The notes under the pieces were generated by a model. That model was not told the DNA's origin. It ran no database searches and worked only from the letters and a program-made list of their open reading frames with translations. Of a DNA stretch of 45,913 bases, positions 34,752 to 43,341 are shown one piece after another (within the stretch, counting starts at the first letter, position 1; each line of letters opens with the position of its first letter). Origin of the DNA: an uncultured Eubacteriales bacterium (GTDB lineage Bacteria > Bacillota > Clostridia > TANB77 > CAG-508). The translations under genes were made by a program, and so were the position numbers. The stretch covers positions 1 to 45,913 of the forward strand of contig CASEIZ010000020.1 in assembly GCA_949288185.1 (NCBI GenBank), given 5' to 3'.

Positions 34752-34780
34752 TTGACAACAGTGAAAAAAAAGTAGATACT
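34752..34780 (+). promoter_or_regulatory. SigA-type promoter of sepF
   Basis: TTGACA (34752-34757), 17-base spacer, GATACT (34775-34780), about 44 bases before the sepF start. Confidence 0.7.
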
Positions 34781-34823
34781 TAGTACAAATGAATACAAAT
34801 GAAGTAAATTAGGAGGTTTTTTT

Positions 34824-35306
34824 ATGTCAGGAGCATTAATGGATAAGGTTTGGGGACTTTTTGGAATGGACTCAGCTGAACCAGAAGAATATGAAGATGA
34901 AGATATTTATGATTATGAGAATGAACAAGAGGAAGAAGAAGACAAAAAAAGATTTGGAAGAAAAAATAACGGTAAAGTTGTTAATATGCAACAAGGACAA
35001 CCAAATGCAATAAAAATGGTTATTTCTCAACCAACAACATTTGAACAATCAGATGAAATATGCAGTTTTCTAAAAGAAAGAAAATCTGTTATTGTTAATC
35101 TTGAATATGTAAATAAAGATGTAGCTAGAAGAATTGTAGACTTTATTAGTGGTGGTGTATATGCATTAGATGGATATATTCAAAAAGTATCAAATTCTAT
35201 TTTCTTAGTAGCACCATCAAATTATGAAATTACAAATGAAATGGCTAGAGAAGAAATTAAAAGTAAACTATCTGTTTCATGGCTAAAAAATAATGGAATC
35301 AATTAA
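34824..35306 (+). CDS. sepF: cell division protein SepF
   Basis: A 160-residue protein. The N-terminal membrane-binding helix (MSGALMDKVWGLFGMD) is followed by an acidic linker and the SepF core with IKMVISQPTTFEQSDEIC, RKSVIVNLEYVNKDVARRIV, DFISGGVYALDGYIQKVS and FLVAPSNYEI. It tethers FtsZ to the membrane and can replace FtsA. AGGAGG precedes the ATG and it has its own promoter. divIVA follows 51 bases later, a conserved pairing. Confidence 0.96.
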   Translation: MSGALMDKVWGLFGMDSAEPEEYEDEDIYDYENEQEEEEDKKRFGRKNNGKVVNMQQGQPNAIKMVISQPTTFEQSDEICSFLKERKSVIVNLEYVNKDVARRIVDFISGGVYALDGYIQKVSNSIFLVAPSNYEITNEMAREEIKSKLSVSWLKNNGIN

Positions 35307-35357
35307 TTACAATAAAAAATATCAAGGGGTCTTTGTGCCTTTTTATAAGGAGGAAAT

Positions 35358-35810
35358 ATGATTACACCATTAGATATCGAAAATAAAAAATTCTCTAAGC
35401 AGATGATGAATGGTTATAATGTAGAAGAAGTTGATGATTTTTTAGATGATTTAACAGTTGATTATGGAAAAAACTATAAAGAAATAACTGAATTAAAAGC
35501 ACAAGTAGAAGAATTGAATAAAAGTTTAGAGCATTACAAAACGATTGAAACAACTTTACAAAACACATTAGTTATGGCACAAACGACTGCAGAAGATATT
35601 AAAAATGTAGCAAAACAACAAGCAGATCAAATCATCAATGATGCAAAAAGTTCAGCAAAACAACAAGCTGATGAATTGGAAAATCAAATCGTATTAAAAA
35701 CCAAAGAATTGGATGACATAAAAAAACAATTTGATATATATAAAGCAAAAATGGAATCATTATTAATTTCACAATTAGAATTATTAAAAGATGTTAATAA
35801 AGAAGATTAA
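35358..35810 (+). CDS. divIVA: DivIVA domain protein
   Basis: A 150-residue coiled-coil protein. The start MITPLDIENKKFSKQMMNGY with GYNVEEVDDFLDDL is the DivIVA membrane-curvature-sensing domain; the remainder is a long coiled coil (ELKAQVEELNKSLEHYKTIE, KQQADELENQIVLK). In Firmicutes it marks poles and septa. AAGGAGG lies 6 bases before the ATG. A terminator follows. Confidence 0.93.
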   Translation: MITPLDIENKKFSKQMMNGYNVEEVDDFLDDLTVDYGKNYKEITELKAQVEELNKSLEHYKTIETTLQNTLVMAQTTAEDIKNVAKQQADQIINDAKSSAKQQADELENQIVLKTKELDDIKKQFDIYKAKMESLLISQLELLKDVNKED

Positions 35811-35827
35811 TATATTTTTTACAAAAG

Positions 35828-35855
35828 ACTATCTACAATGTTGGATAGTTTTTTT
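35828..35855 (+). terminator. terminator after divIVA
   Basis: ACTATC (35828-35833) pairs with GATAGT (35844-35849), followed by six or seven T. Confidence 0.75.
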
Positions 35856-35866
35856 GCATTATATAT

Positions 35867-35903
35867 TTATTATCGAATTACGTTATATGTAATTCGATAA
35901 TAA
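35867..35903. repeat. perfect 15-bp palindrome
   Basis: TTATTATCGAATTAC (35867-35881) and GTAATTCGATAATAA (35889-35903) pair perfectly over a 7-base loop GTTATAT. No T-run, and 12 bases after the divIVA terminator. The 392-base gap also contains the element at 36061; the stretch 35904-36060 shows only AT-rich sequence with scattered TTACA words. Confidence 0.7.
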
Positions 35904-36060
35904 CATAGATGTATAAAAACTAAAGAAAAAAGTAGGAAATAAGAGAAAAATATTACAATTAGGGAAATATATTACAGAACTGTTAAATGTATGTTACATT
36001 TCTATGAATAGTATTGACTTTAAAAGAAAAAGGTTTAAAATGAAAATAGTAAAGAAAGGT

Positions 36061-36189
36061 TTAGTTCAAAAAATAATCAGCATCTTGCGTCGTTAAACAT
36101 CGTTTTAAATTTAATCGCTATGCAAAAAGCACACCTCATACATTTAAAACTTGTTTGCCTAGCAATATACTAATTCTTTTTTGAACTAA
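36061..36189 (+). ncRNA. structured RNA-like element, copy 2
   Basis: Closed by TTAGTTCAAAAAA (36061-36073) with TTTTTTGAACTAA (36177-36189), 13 pairs. Inside are TTGC/GCAA with an outer AT/AT (36082-36088 with 36162-36168), AAAC/GTTT (36095-36098 with 36153-36156), TTTTAAAT/ATTTAAAA (36103-36110 with 36142-36149) and TGC-AAAAA-GCA (36121-36131). The layout and unpaired blocks match copy 1 at 1411-1538. The 3' end is 12 bases before the rsmD start codon. Confidence 0.65.
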
Positions 36190-36201
36190 TATAATGAAAA
36201 G

Positions 36202-36753
36202 ATGAGGATTGTAGCAGGAAAAGCAAAGGGAACAAAATTATATACATTAGAAGGAGAAAATACGAGACCCACTTTAGATAGAGTAAAAGAATCATTATTT
36301 AACATTATTCAAAATGAAATACAGGATTCTATTTTTTTAGATTTATTTTCAGGGAGTGGAGCAATAGGACTTGAAGCAGTCAGTAGAGGTGCTAAAAAGG
36401 CTATCTTGTGTGATAAATCAAAAGACGCATGTATGATTATTAAAAAAAATATAGACAAAACGCATGCAGTAGAAAATGTAGAATTATATCAAGCAGATTT
36501 TAAAGAGGCTTTGACAAATAGAATACATGAAAAGTTAGATATTATTTTTTTGGATCCACCATATAAAACCGATTTTGCAATTGAGGCAGTAAAAATAGTA
36601 TGGGAAAAAGATTTATTAAAAGAAAATGCGATGATTATAATAGAGACAGATGACAATAGTAGAATACTAAAAGATTTAGAAAGTATAAATTGTGAAATAA
36701 AAGACGTACGAAAATATGGAAGAGCATATCTTATATTCTTAAAAAGGATATAA
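36202..36753 (+). CDS. rsmD: 16S rRNA (guanine966-N2)-methyltransferase
   Basis: A 183-residue Rossmann-fold methyltransferase: MRIVAGKAKGTKL at the start, TRPTLDRVKESLFNII, SAM motif DLFSGSGAIGLEAVSRGA near residue 49, and the catalytic DIIFLDPPY near 113. Methylates G966 of 16S rRNA. The ribosome binding site is unusually weak (GAAAAG only), and the folded element at 36061-36189 ends just before it, so initiation may be governed by that structure. A helical unknown gene follows after 20 bases. Confidence 0.95.
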   Translation: MRIVAGKAKGTKLYTLEGENTRPTLDRVKESLFNIIQNEIQDSIFLDLFSGSGAIGLEAVSRGAKKAILCDKSKDACMIIKKNIDKTHAVENVELYQADFKEALTNRIHEKLDIIFLDPPYKTDFAIEAVKIVWEKDLLKENAMIIIETDDNSRILKDLESINCEIKDVRKYGRAYLIFLKRI

Positions 36754-36773
36754 TAGTAGAAAGGGGCAAAACC

Positions 36774-37277
36774 ATGGAAATTTTTACATTATTAGAAACA
36801 TTAGAGGATTTGTTAGAAAGAAGTAGGAATTTACCTTTTTCTTCAAAAAGTGTTGTAGATAAAGAAGAAATATTAGATTTGATAAAAGAAATTCGTTTAA
36901 AGTTACCAGACGAATTAAAACAAGCAAAATGGATAAAAGAAGAAAGACAAAGAATATTAGCAGAAGCACAAAAAGAAGCAGATGGAATTGTAAAAGAGGC
37001 TGAGAATAGAATTATTGCAATGATTGATGAACATGAAATTACAAGAAAAGCATATGACCAAAAAACAGAAATTATTGAAACAGCAAATGAAATGTCAAGA
37101 GAAATATCAAAAGGTACAAAAGAATATGCAGACAGCCTATTAGGAAATACAGAAGATATTATGAAAGAAACATTAGAAAAACTAGAAACAAATATGTCAG
37201 AAGCATTAAAACTAATGGAAATTTCATTACAAGATACTATCAAAACGATACAAAATAGTAGAAAAGAATTAAAATAG
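36774..37277 (+). CDS. unknown coiled-coil protein downstream of rsmD
   Basis: A 167-residue acidic, all-helical protein. The start (IFTLLETLEDLLERSRNLPF) is a conserved opening of a clostridial family found next to rsmD/coaD and often labelled ATPase- or ATP-synthase-subunit-like because of its coiled coil; the rest (RQRILAEAQKEADGIVKEAE) is of the DivIVA/F0-b type. No catalytic motif. AAAGGGG precedes the ATG. A division- or envelope-linked scaffold role is possible but unproven. Confidence 0.75.
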   Translation: MEIFTLLETLEDLLERSRNLPFSSKSVVDKEEILDLIKEIRLKLPDELKQAKWIKEERQRILAEAQKEADGIVKEAENRIIAMIDEHEITRKAYDQKTEIIETANEMSREISKGTKEYADSLLGNTEDIMKETLEKLETNMSEALKLMEISLQDTIKTIQNSRKELK

Positions 37278-37334
37278 TAATCAGAAGTCAGATTCAGAAG
37301 TCAGAGAGAAATTAAGACTTTTGATTTCTGACTT

Positions 37335-37376
37335 TCATTATGTTAAAGAAAAAGTAATTTTTCTTTAACATAATGA
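37335..37376. repeat. perfect 19-bp palindrome
   Basis: TCATTATGTTAAAGAAAAA (37335-37353) and TTTTTCTTTAACATAATGA (37358-37376) over GTAA. Directly upstream, AAGTCAGA occurs twice in tandem and pairs with TCTGACTT at about 37327-37334, a second hairpin that likely ends the rsmD transcript. Confidence 0.75.
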
Positions 37377-37556
37377 AAACAACATTGCACAGAACAATTG
37401 CAAAGCAATTGTTCGCGACGACAAATCTTTACGCTTTTTCAAGAACTAAATTAAATTTCGCTAAATATAAAAATATAAGATAAAGTTCTTTCAAAGCGAG
37501 ATTTGTCCACATGTAAATAAAATTCTATAACTTAATAAAAACAACATTGCACAGAA
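37371..37556. repeat. hairpin module flanked by 24-base direct repeats
   Basis: TAATGAAAACAACATTGCAC plus AGAA (37371-37394) recurs with one change at 37533-37556. Between them are GAACAATTG/CAATTGTTC (37392-37414) and a long hairpin with arms ACAAATCT...GCTTT...AAGAACT (37421-37447) and AGTTCTT...AAAGC...AGATTTGT (37484-37506). No ORF. It fills the 313-base gap before ftsK. Confidence 0.75.
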
Positions 37557-37589
37557 AAAATTATTACATAACGAGAAGGGATGATAGAA

Positions 37590-40016
37590 ATGGCAAAGAA
37601 AAGAAGATATAAAAAGAGTAAGAAAAAAGCATCTAAATTAGATTTAGCAGTCGTAATTATCATTATGCTAAGTATTTTACTAGGTGTTTTAATATATACA
37701 AAATCTGGAATTATAGGAATCAAATTACATGAGATATTAGGTGGTATTTTCGGAATTATGCAATACATACTTCCAATTGGAGGATTTGCAATCGGAATAA
37801 AATTAGCAACTGATGATAGAGATATGATGACGTCAAAATTAATACAATATGCGATTTTCATTATCAGTTTGTCTGTTTTATTTAGTGTTGTTCAGATTTC
37901 AAGTGGAGAATTACAATCTAATAAAGAATTATCAGAAGTAGTTAAAGATGCCTATTATCTAGGAGAGCAGGATAAAGGAGGAGGTGCATTAGGAGCTGTT
38001 GCAGCTGTTCCACTTGCTAAATTATTAGGAGATATCGGTGCGGTTATTCTTTGTATAGGAATTGCCATTGTATTCTTAGTATTTACTTTTGGAATTAACA
38101 TGTCTGATATAATCAATATGTTTGTTGAGAAAATTGAGAATAAAAGAGAAGAAAGACTAGAAGAAAAAGAAGAAAGAAATAAACAAGAAATCAAAGAAAC
38201 TGCACAAGAAAGAAGAAAAAGAGAACGTGAAGAAAGAATGGCAGAAAAGGCTAGAATAAAAGCAGAAAAAATCGCAAAGGCGCAAAATGATAAAGAACTA
38301 ATGGATAACCAAATAAAAATTAATTTTGGTGGTAGAATATTAGACGAACCAGAAAATACAAAGGGACTAAAAAAATATGACCATTCAAATGATGATTTAG
38401 AACCTTTAACAAGAGATAGTAAAAAAGAAATGCAACCAGATGTCATAGAAAACAACTTATTTAAGCAAGAAGAAGAAAAGAAAGAAGATAAGAGAAAAGA
38501 GGTACTTCAATTAGAACATGCTATGGTGGTAGAAGATGAACATTACGAATATCCACCAGTCGAATTATTAAGCAAAGGAAAAGCAAAAGCGTTAAAAGGA
38601 GGAGCAAAAGCATTAACAGATACAGCAACCAAATTACAAAAAACATTATATAGTTTTGGAGTATCTGCTAAAGTGGAAAATGTTTCAGTAGGACCAGCGA
38701 TTACAAGATATGAATTAAAACCAGCAGAAGGTGTTCGTGTTAGTAAAATTGCAAACTTAGCAGATGATATTGCTTTAAATTTAGCAGCAGAAACGATAAG
38801 AATTGAAGCACCAATACCAGGAAAGCAAGCAGTTGGTATAGAAGTACCAAACAAAGAAAAGGAAACGGTTCATTTAAGAGAAGTATTGGAAAGTAAAGAA
38901 TTCCAAGAAAATAAATCAAAATTAACAGTTGCATTAGGAAAAGATGTAGCAGGAAATACACAATTGGCAGATATCGCTAAAATGCCTCATGTTTTAATTG
39001 CTGGGTCAACAGGTTCTGGTAAAAGTGTATGTATTAATACCATTATTACGAGTATTATATATAATGCAAAACCTAGTGAAGTAAAAATGGTTATGGTAGA
39101 TCCTAAAGTTGTAGAACTATCTGTATATAATGGAATACCACATTTATTAATCCCAGTTGTAACAGACCCTAAAAAAGCTGCAGGTGCATTGGCTTGGGCA
39201 GTTCAAGAAATGGATGATCGATATAACAAATTTGCTAGCAAAGGTGTAAGAGATTTAAAAGGTTATAATAAAGCGATCGAAAAAGAGGGCGGAGTTGGAA
39301 AACTTCCTCAAATTGTTATTATTGTAGATGAGTTAGCAGATTTAATGATGGTAGCAGCAAAAGATGTTGAGGAAGCTATTTGTAGACTAGCACAAAAAGC
39401 AAGAGCGGCAGGAATGCATTTAGTGATTGCAACACAGAGACCATCTGTTGATGTTATTACAGGATTAATCAAGGCAAATGTTCCTTCAAGAATTGCTTTT
39501 GCGGTATCATCACAAGTGGATTCAAGAACCATATTAGATACAGTGGGAGCAGAAAAATTGTTAGGAAAAGGAGATATGTTATTCTTCCCTTCAGGAGCTC
39601 CAAAACCATCAAGAGTACAAGGGGCTTTTGTATCAGATGATGAGGTAGAGAAAATTGTAGACTTTGTAAAATCTAATGGAACAGCAACTTATAGTGAAGA
39701 TATTTTAGAAAGTATAGAAAATAATAATAAATCAGATAAAGAATTGGCACAAGAACAAACTGCAGATGATGATACAGATCCATTTTTAATGGATGCTATC
39801 CAAACTGTTGTAGAGACGGGACAAGCATCAACATCTTTTATCCAAAGAAGATTTAAAGTTGGATATGCAAGAGCTGGAAGAATTATTGACCAAATGGAAG
39901 AAAGAGGTGTTATTTCTGGATATCAAGGAAGTAAGCCAAGAGAAGTATTAATGACGTTAGATAAACTAAATGAACTAAAGATGGGAACAAAAGATAATGA
40001 TGTAGTTGCACAATAA
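37590..40016 (+). CDS. DNA translocase FtsK/SpoIIIE
   Basis: 808 residues from ATG 37590 (GAGAAGGG 9 bases upstream). The N-terminal part holds about four membrane helices within the first 165 residues, then a charged linker (many E/K/R), then the motor: Walker A AGSTGSGKSVCIN near residue 472, Walker B IVIIVDELADLMM near 575, and ATQRPSVDVITGLIKAN. The C-terminal gamma domain (ASTSFIQRRFKVGYARAGRI) reads DNA polarity. It pumps DNA across septa at division or into the forespore. With one copy visible, FtsK versus SpoIIIE cannot be decided. Confidence 0.95.
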   Translation: MAKKRRYKKSKKKASKLDLAVVIIIMLSILLGVLIYTKSGIIGIKLHEILGGIFGIMQYILPIGGFAIGIKLATDDRDMMTSKLIQYAIFIISLSVLFSVVQISSGELQSNKELSEVVKDAYYLGEQDKGGGALGAVAAVPLAKLLGDIGAVILCIGIAIVFLVFTFGINMSDIINMFVEKIENKREERLEEKEERNKQEIKETAQERRKREREERMAEKARIKAEKIAKAQNDKELMDNQIKINFGGRILDEPENTKGLKKYDHSNDDLEPLTRDSKKEMQPDVIENNLFKQEEEKKEDKRKEVLQLEHAMVVEDEHYEYPPVELLSKGKAKALKGGAKALTDTATKLQKTLYSFGVSAKVENVSVGPAITRYELKPAEGVRVSKIANLADDIALNLAAETIRIEAPIPGKQAVGIEVPNKEKETVHLREVLESKEFQENKSKLTVALGKDVAGNTQLADIAKMPHVLIAGSTGSGKSVCINTIITSIIYNAKPSEVKMVMVDPKVVELSVYNGIPHLLIPVVTDPKKAAGALAWAVQEMDDRYNKFASKGVRDLKGYNKAIEKEGGVGKLPQIVIIVDELADLMMVAAKDVEEAICRLAQKARAAGMHLVIATQRPSVDVITGLIKANVPSRIAFAVSSQVDSRTILDTVGAEKLLGKGDMLFFPSGAPKPSRVQGAFVSDDEVEKIVDFVKSNGTATYSEDILESIENNNKSDKELAQEQTADDDTDPFLMDAIQTVVETGQASTSFIQRRFKVGYARAGRIIDQMEERGVISGYQGSKPREVLMTLDKLNELKMGTKDNDVVAQ

Positions 40017-40036
40017 ACGAAAGAAAGGAGAAGATT

Positions 40037-41626
40037 ATGCAAAAGAAAAAGAAAAAAGAAAAATTCTTAAATAAAATCGTAAAAAAAGATTATAACAATG
40101 AACTTGAAATGATATTAGAAAAAAAATCTTTTGATGAAAGTGCTAAAAATCTTCTTCTTAGTATATTGTACAAAATAGAAGCATCTTATAAAGATTATGA
40201 AAAAACCAAAAGAAATGTCATGAACAAAGAAGAATATATCAAACGATTTATTCAAATGATACAAGAAAATTGTGATAATATGACCATATGCAAAATGAAT
40301 TCTAAAGAAGTTAATATTTTAGGAGATAAAACTTTTTTAGTAGATAAAGAAAATAAAAGAATCATTTGTTATCCAATAGAGAGAAAATTATTGTATTGTA
40401 TCGCAAAAATAAGTAAAAAAGATGCTATTATAAAAAAAGATTATCCCATTATTTGGGAAACATTATCCAATGCTATCAATATAGGAAATAATATTGAATT
40501 TGTAGAACCATTAAGAGATTTTAATGGATATTCTTGGACAACCACTTGCAGTGAAATAGAAAGTGTTAGTTATAATCTAATCTATCAAAATTTAAGAATT
40601 TTATTAGGACAAGAATTTTTAGAAAAATGGATAAAAAACAAAGAATTTATCATTGATTATATGGAACTTTTGAAAAATAGATTAGAGGAAAAATATGGGA
40701 CAAAAAATCAAAAAGATATATTAAAAGTAATAGAAAAATTATCAGTCCTATTAGAATTGAAATATAATCCAAAGAAAAAAGAAGAATTTGAAAAAGAAAA
40801 AAAAGAAATTGAAAAAACACTAAAGAAAATTGATAACAAAGAAAAATATATAGAGATGATTACAAAACAAAAAAGAAAATTAACAAGAGAAATCAAAATC
40901 ATTGATGCAACAGTGAATGATAAAACATTATTACAAGAAGAGTATATCAAACGAAATGAAAAGCTACCATTAAAGAAAAAGATATTTAGTGTAAGAGTTT
41001 TATCAAAAGTAATGAAAAAAGAGCGAGATGAAAAACTAGAAGAGTTAGAAAAGTTAAATGGGTTATTAAATCCAAAAAAATATGTTTCTTATAAAAAAGA
41101 AATGGAACAAAAACATGAGTACCTAAAATTAGTAGAAATTGATGATATCGAAAAAGAAATTGATAAGATGCTTGTAAAATTACAAAAAGTTTTTCTAAAA
41201 GGGTATCAATTAAAAATGCAAGAAATAAATGAAAAATCAAAAATGATAGATTGTATATATGAATTTAGATATTATACATTATTACCATTTAATGAACAAA
41301 CACATATAAGTGAAGTAAAAGAAATTCAAAAAGAATTACAAGAAACTAGAAGATTATTATTAGATAAAGCACAAGAATTAAAGGTAATAGCGATAACTTC
41401 AAAAAATAAAGAAATAGATGATGAAATATTAAAAAACATATTTACCATTAGAATACTTACATTAGAAGATATATATATAAAACTGATAAAAGAAAAAGAT
41501 AAAGTATATCTTCAATTATTTGATGACGAAGTATTTGAAGAAAAGATAGAACTAAAAGATTTTGGAAACATCAATAAAAAAGATTTAGAAATAAAAGTAA
41601 ATAAAAAAATAAAAGTATTTAATTAA
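40037..41626 (+). CDS. unknown large coiled-coil protein
   Basis: A 529-residue, very Lys/Glu-rich protein. Residues about 1-220 look globular with tryptophans (IIWETLSNAINIG-like stretch, YSWTTTCSEIESV); about 220-440 is a long coiled coil (EFEKEKKEIEKTLKKIDNKE and on); the end is a small alpha/beta part. No membrane helix, signal or nucleotide motif seen. It starts 20 bases after ftsK behind AAAGGAG and is likely cotranscribed, so a role in chromosome or envelope handling is conceivable. Family not recognised. Confidence 0.7.
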   Translation: MQKKKKKEKFLNKIVKKDYNNELEMILEKKSFDESAKNLLLSILYKIEASYKDYEKTKRNVMNKEEYIKRFIQMIQENCDNMTICKMNSKEVNILGDKTFLVDKENKRIICYPIERKLLYCIAKISKKDAIIKKDYPIIWETLSNAINIGNNIEFVEPLRDFNGYSWTTTCSEIESVSYNLIYQNLRILLGQEFLEKWIKNKEFIIDYMELLKNRLEEKYGTKNQKDILKVIEKLSVLLELKYNPKKKEEFEKEKKEIEKTLKKIDNKEKYIEMITKQKRKLTREIKIIDATVNDKTLLQEEYIKRNEKLPLKKKIFSVRVLSKVMKKERDEKLEELEKLNGLLNPKKYVSYKKEMEQKHEYLKLVEIDDIEKEIDKMLVKLQKVFLKGYQLKMQEINEKSKMIDCIYEFRYYTLLPFNEQTHISEVKEIQKELQETRRLLLDKAQELKVIAITSKNKEIDDEILKNIFTIRILTLEDIYIKLIKEKDKVYLQLFDDEVFEEKIELKDFGNINKKDLEIKVNKKIKVFN

Positions 41627-41665
41627 AGTTTATTAGAGCATAAATTTGCTCGAATGGAGGTTTTT

Positions 41666-43312
41666 ATGAAAATTACATTTTTAGGAGCAACTAGAACAGT
41701 AACAGGTTCCAACTTTTTGGTAGAAGGAGCAGGAAAAAAGTTTTTAGTAGATTGTGGAATGTGGCAAGGAAAAGCAGAACAAGAAATGGAAAATAGTCAA
41801 GAATTTGAATTTAATCCTTCAGAAATTGACTTTATGCTTTTGACACATGCACATATAGACCATTCAGGAAGAATACCAAAATTATATAATGAAGGTTTTA
41901 GAAATAAAGTATATGCACATAAAGCAACCTGTGACTTATGTACATTGATGTTACCAGATAGTGGACATATACAAGAAACAGAGGCAGAGTGGAAAAATAA
42001 AAAAAGAAAAAGAAAAGGTGAAGAACCAATAGAACCGATTTATACTGCAGAAGATGCTGTAAGATGTTTAGAAATATTTGAACCAGTTCAATATGATCAA
42101 ATTATTGAAATAACACCAGAAATTCATGTAAGATTTAATGATGCAGGACACATGTTAGGGTCTAGTATTATAGAAGTATGGGTTAAAGAAGGAGATAAAG
42201 AAACAAAAACTGTATTTACAGGAGATATTGGAAATAATGATATCCCATTATTAAGTCCACCAACTATGATAGAAGATACAGATTTTCTTGTTATGGAATC
42301 TACTTATGGAAGTAGACTTCATATGAGAAATGATGAAAAAGCCGAAATTTTCTTAGATGTTGTATCAGAAACATTAGACAATGGAGGAACAGTTGTCATT
42401 CCTTCTTTTGCAGTTGGTAGAACACAGGAAATTTTATACGAAATAAACAAGTTAAAAGACGAATATGGTGATGATGAAGAATTTAGAAGAAAATATAAAA
42501 CAATTATGAAAGCACCTGTATATGTAGATAGTCCTTTAGCCATATCTGCAACAGAAGTATTTAGAGAAAACACAGAAATATTTGATGAAGAAACAAAAGA
42601 AGAAATTATGAGGGGAGATAATCCACTAGAATTTCCAGGATTAAAATTCACAAGAACAGCAGATGAATCAAAAGTGTTAAATGAAGACCAAACACCAAGT
42701 ATTATTATATCAGCAAGTGGTATGTGTGAAGTAGGAAGAATTAAACATCATTTAAAACATAATTTGTGGAATCCAAAAAGTACAATTCTTTTTGTTGGAT
42801 ATCAAGCGCCAGGAACATTAGGATATAGTATTGTTAATGGAGCGAAAACAGTAAAAATATTTGGAGAAGAAATTGCAGTCAATGCAAGAATAGAATATAT
42901 AGAAGGATATTCTGGCCATGCTGACCAAGAATTATTAATGAATTGTATCTATTCTTATATAAAAAAACCAAAACATATCTTTTTAGTACATGGTGAACCA
43001 GAATCACAAGATGTATTAGCAGATAAGATAGAAGAAGAAACAAAAATCGGTGTTACCATTCCTGAATTTGGAGAAACATATGAATTAAATGACGAAATTG
43101 TTATGACACATAAGATTGAAAGAAGAGTCAATAAAACAATTAAATCAGAAATTCTACAAAGACTAGGAAAACTAAAAGAGGAATTAAAAGATATGGAAGT
43201 CTATGTTCATCAAGATTTGCAAGATGATAATTTAAGAGATGAAGATATCTTTAGAATTAATGAAAAGATAAAGGATTTAGAAAAACAAATTTTGAATGTC
43301 ATAGAAGGATAA
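41666..43312 (+). CDS. MBL-fold hydrolase with RNA-specificity (beta-CASP) domain
   Basis: 548 residues from ATG 41666 (GGAGG 7 bases upstream). The metallo-beta-lactamase motif THAHIDHSG is at residue 60, with later zinc ligands in NDAGHMLGSS and FTGDIGNND. The beta-CASP part includes IPSFAVGRTQEIL, ISASGMCEVGRI and HHLKHNLWNPKSTILFVGYQ-like text, and the closing motif YSGHADQELL and FLVHGE mark the KH-less YSH1-type group. By family it should be a ribonuclease (YSH1/CPSF73-like). The C-terminal 60 residues are a coiled coil. GH15 follows after 29 bases. Confidence 0.92.
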   Translation: MKITFLGATRTVTGSNFLVEGAGKKFLVDCGMWQGKAEQEMENSQEFEFNPSEIDFMLLTHAHIDHSGRIPKLYNEGFRNKVYAHKATCDLCTLMLPDSGHIQETEAEWKNKKRKRKGEEPIEPIYTAEDAVRCLEIFEPVQYDQIIEITPEIHVRFNDAGHMLGSSIIEVWVKEGDKETKTVFTGDIGNNDIPLLSPPTMIEDTDFLVMESTYGSRLHMRNDEKAEIFLDVVSETLDNGGTVVIPSFAVGRTQEILYEINKLKDEYGDDEEFRRKYKTIMKAPVYVDSPLAISATEVFRENTEIFDEETKEEIMRGDNPLEFPGLKFTRTADESKVLNEDQTPSIIISASGMCEVGRIKHHLKHNLWNPKSTILFVGYQAPGTLGYSIVNGAKTVKIFGEEIAVNARIEYIEGYSGHADQELLMNCIYSYIKKPKHIFLVHGEPESQDVLADKIEEETKIGVTIPEFGETYELNDEIVMTHKIERRVNKTIKSEILQRLGKLKEELKDMEVYVHQDLQDDNLRDEDIFRINEKIKDLEKQILNVIEG

Positions 43313-43341
43313 GTTTGAAAAAATAAAGGAGAAAATAGAAA

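Noticed and set aside
37955..38455. 166-codon minus-strand frame opposite ftsK
   Set aside because: Mirror of the charged linker of the translocase; no translation signal and no family resemblance.
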